DNA of 6,592 nucleotides, taken from contig CANMPY010000105.1 in NCBI GenBank assembly GCA_947499775.1, forward strand, positions 1 through 6,592. Direction: 5' to 3'. A program made the position numbers and the translations under genes. Below are positions 6,234 through 6,592 of this stretch, piece after piece; the stretch's first letter is position 1; the number at the start of each line of letters is the position of its first letter. Source of the DNA: Bacteroidota bacterium. Its GTDB lineage: Bacteria; Bacteroidota; Bacteroidia; NS11-12g; UBA9320. Below the pieces are notes generated by a model. It did not search any database and was not told where the DNA came from. It worked only from the letters and a program-made list of their open reading frames with translations.

Positions 6234-6592
6234 TTACCATTTCAACTTTTTACTTACTAATCCAGCAAGTCCTACGGTTAAATAATACGGGACCATCAAA
6301 ATATCGAAGAGCCAATAAAATCCCCAAATTTTAGAAATTCTAAGTTTATCCATGCTTTTAAATAGCACTATTCCTTGAACACCTATACGCAAGGCAAAAA
6401 TTGATGCTATGTAAATCCAGTATTCAAGACCCATGATAAGCGTTGCTATTAGACTAAGGTAAAAAAGGATATGGATTAGGTTAAAAAAACCTAACGAGCG
6501 CTTATGCTTTCCTTTATAATATTTGCCAGTATAAAAATGCCTTTTCTTTTGATTCCACCATTGCCCCCAAGTTGTTTTTGGTTGCGATTCAG
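6234..6592 (-). CDS. Membrane glycosyltransferase, C-terminal part (partial)
   Basis: A minus-strand frame is open from the right edge to the stop TAA at 6236-6234, giving 118 visible residues. The gene's start and catalytic domain lie outside the window. The visible part begins with PKTTWGQWWNQKKRHFYTGKYY. This resembles the end of a family 2 glycosyltransferase, where a Q-x-x-R-W motif sits before C-terminal membrane helices. Here the motif reads Q-K-K-R-H, with His in place of Trp. Three hydrophobic segments follow (about residues 36-55, 57-77 and 87-112), and the protein ends in KKLKW. An internal ATG at 6434 would give a 66-residue protein, but it falls between hydrophobic segments of the longer frame and is unlikely to be the start. 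The substrate cannot be told. It converges on the CoA-binding gene with a 40-base gap and no clear terminator. Confidence 0.75.
   Translation of the reverse strand, partial: ESQPKTTWGQWWNQKKRHFYTGKYYKGKHKRSLGFFNLIHILFYLSLIATLIMGLEYWIYIASIFALRIGVQGIVLFKSMDKLRISKIWGFYWLFDILMVPYYLTVGLAGLVSKKLKW

Noticed and set aside
6234..6434. A separate 66-residue membrane protein starting at 6434
   Set aside because: The frame stays open upstream to the window edge, and the added residues carry a glycosyltransferase-like QKKRH region.
1..6592. CRISPR arrays, tRNA or rRNA genes, insertion sequences, attachment sites
   Set aside because: I looked on both strands and saw no regular repeat-spacer pattern, transposase, inverted terminal repeats or RNA gene apart from the riboswitch.

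Overview
The window looks like chromosomal DNA of an AT-rich member of the Bacteroidota. Supporting signs are TAnnTTTG-type -7 promoter elements, start codons without clear Shine-Dalgarno sequences, signal peptides ending in AQ, SQ or GQ, a type IX secretion system (T9SS) C-terminal sorting domain, and a lipoprotein with acidic residues right after its lipobox cysteine. The sequence does not allow a more precise placement.

Layout. At 1-64 (minus strand) is the first part of a gene for an exported protein, which runs off the left edge. Bases 65-401 carry no gene. They hold two divergent -7 elements and a cobalamin (B12) riboswitch at about 199-360. The riboswitch leads into a tight three-gene plus-strand operon: a BtuB-like TonB-dependent receptor (402-2348), a secreted protein with a T9SS type A sorting domain (2358-3347, GTG start), and a YncE/DUF5074-like beta-propeller lipoprotein resembling BtuG (3344-4399). 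After an 87-base gap with its own -7 element come purB (adenylosuccinate lyase, 4487-5827) and a small CoA-binding-domain protein (5828-6193) that starts on the base after the purB stop. At 6234-6592 (minus strand) is the C-terminal end of a membrane glycosyltransferase, which enters from the right edge and converges on the purB unit.

How the genes work together. The first operon reads as a surface vitamin B12 capture system. The BtuG-like lipoprotein would bind B12 outside the cell, the BtuB-like receptor would carry it across the outer membrane, and the riboswitch would shut expression off when B12 is plentiful. The middle protein is the least understood part: its position and T9SS signal suggest an extracellular B12-related accessory protein, but no direct evidence of binding is visible. 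No inner-membrane btuCDF genes are present here. The purB pair is housekeeping and unrelated.
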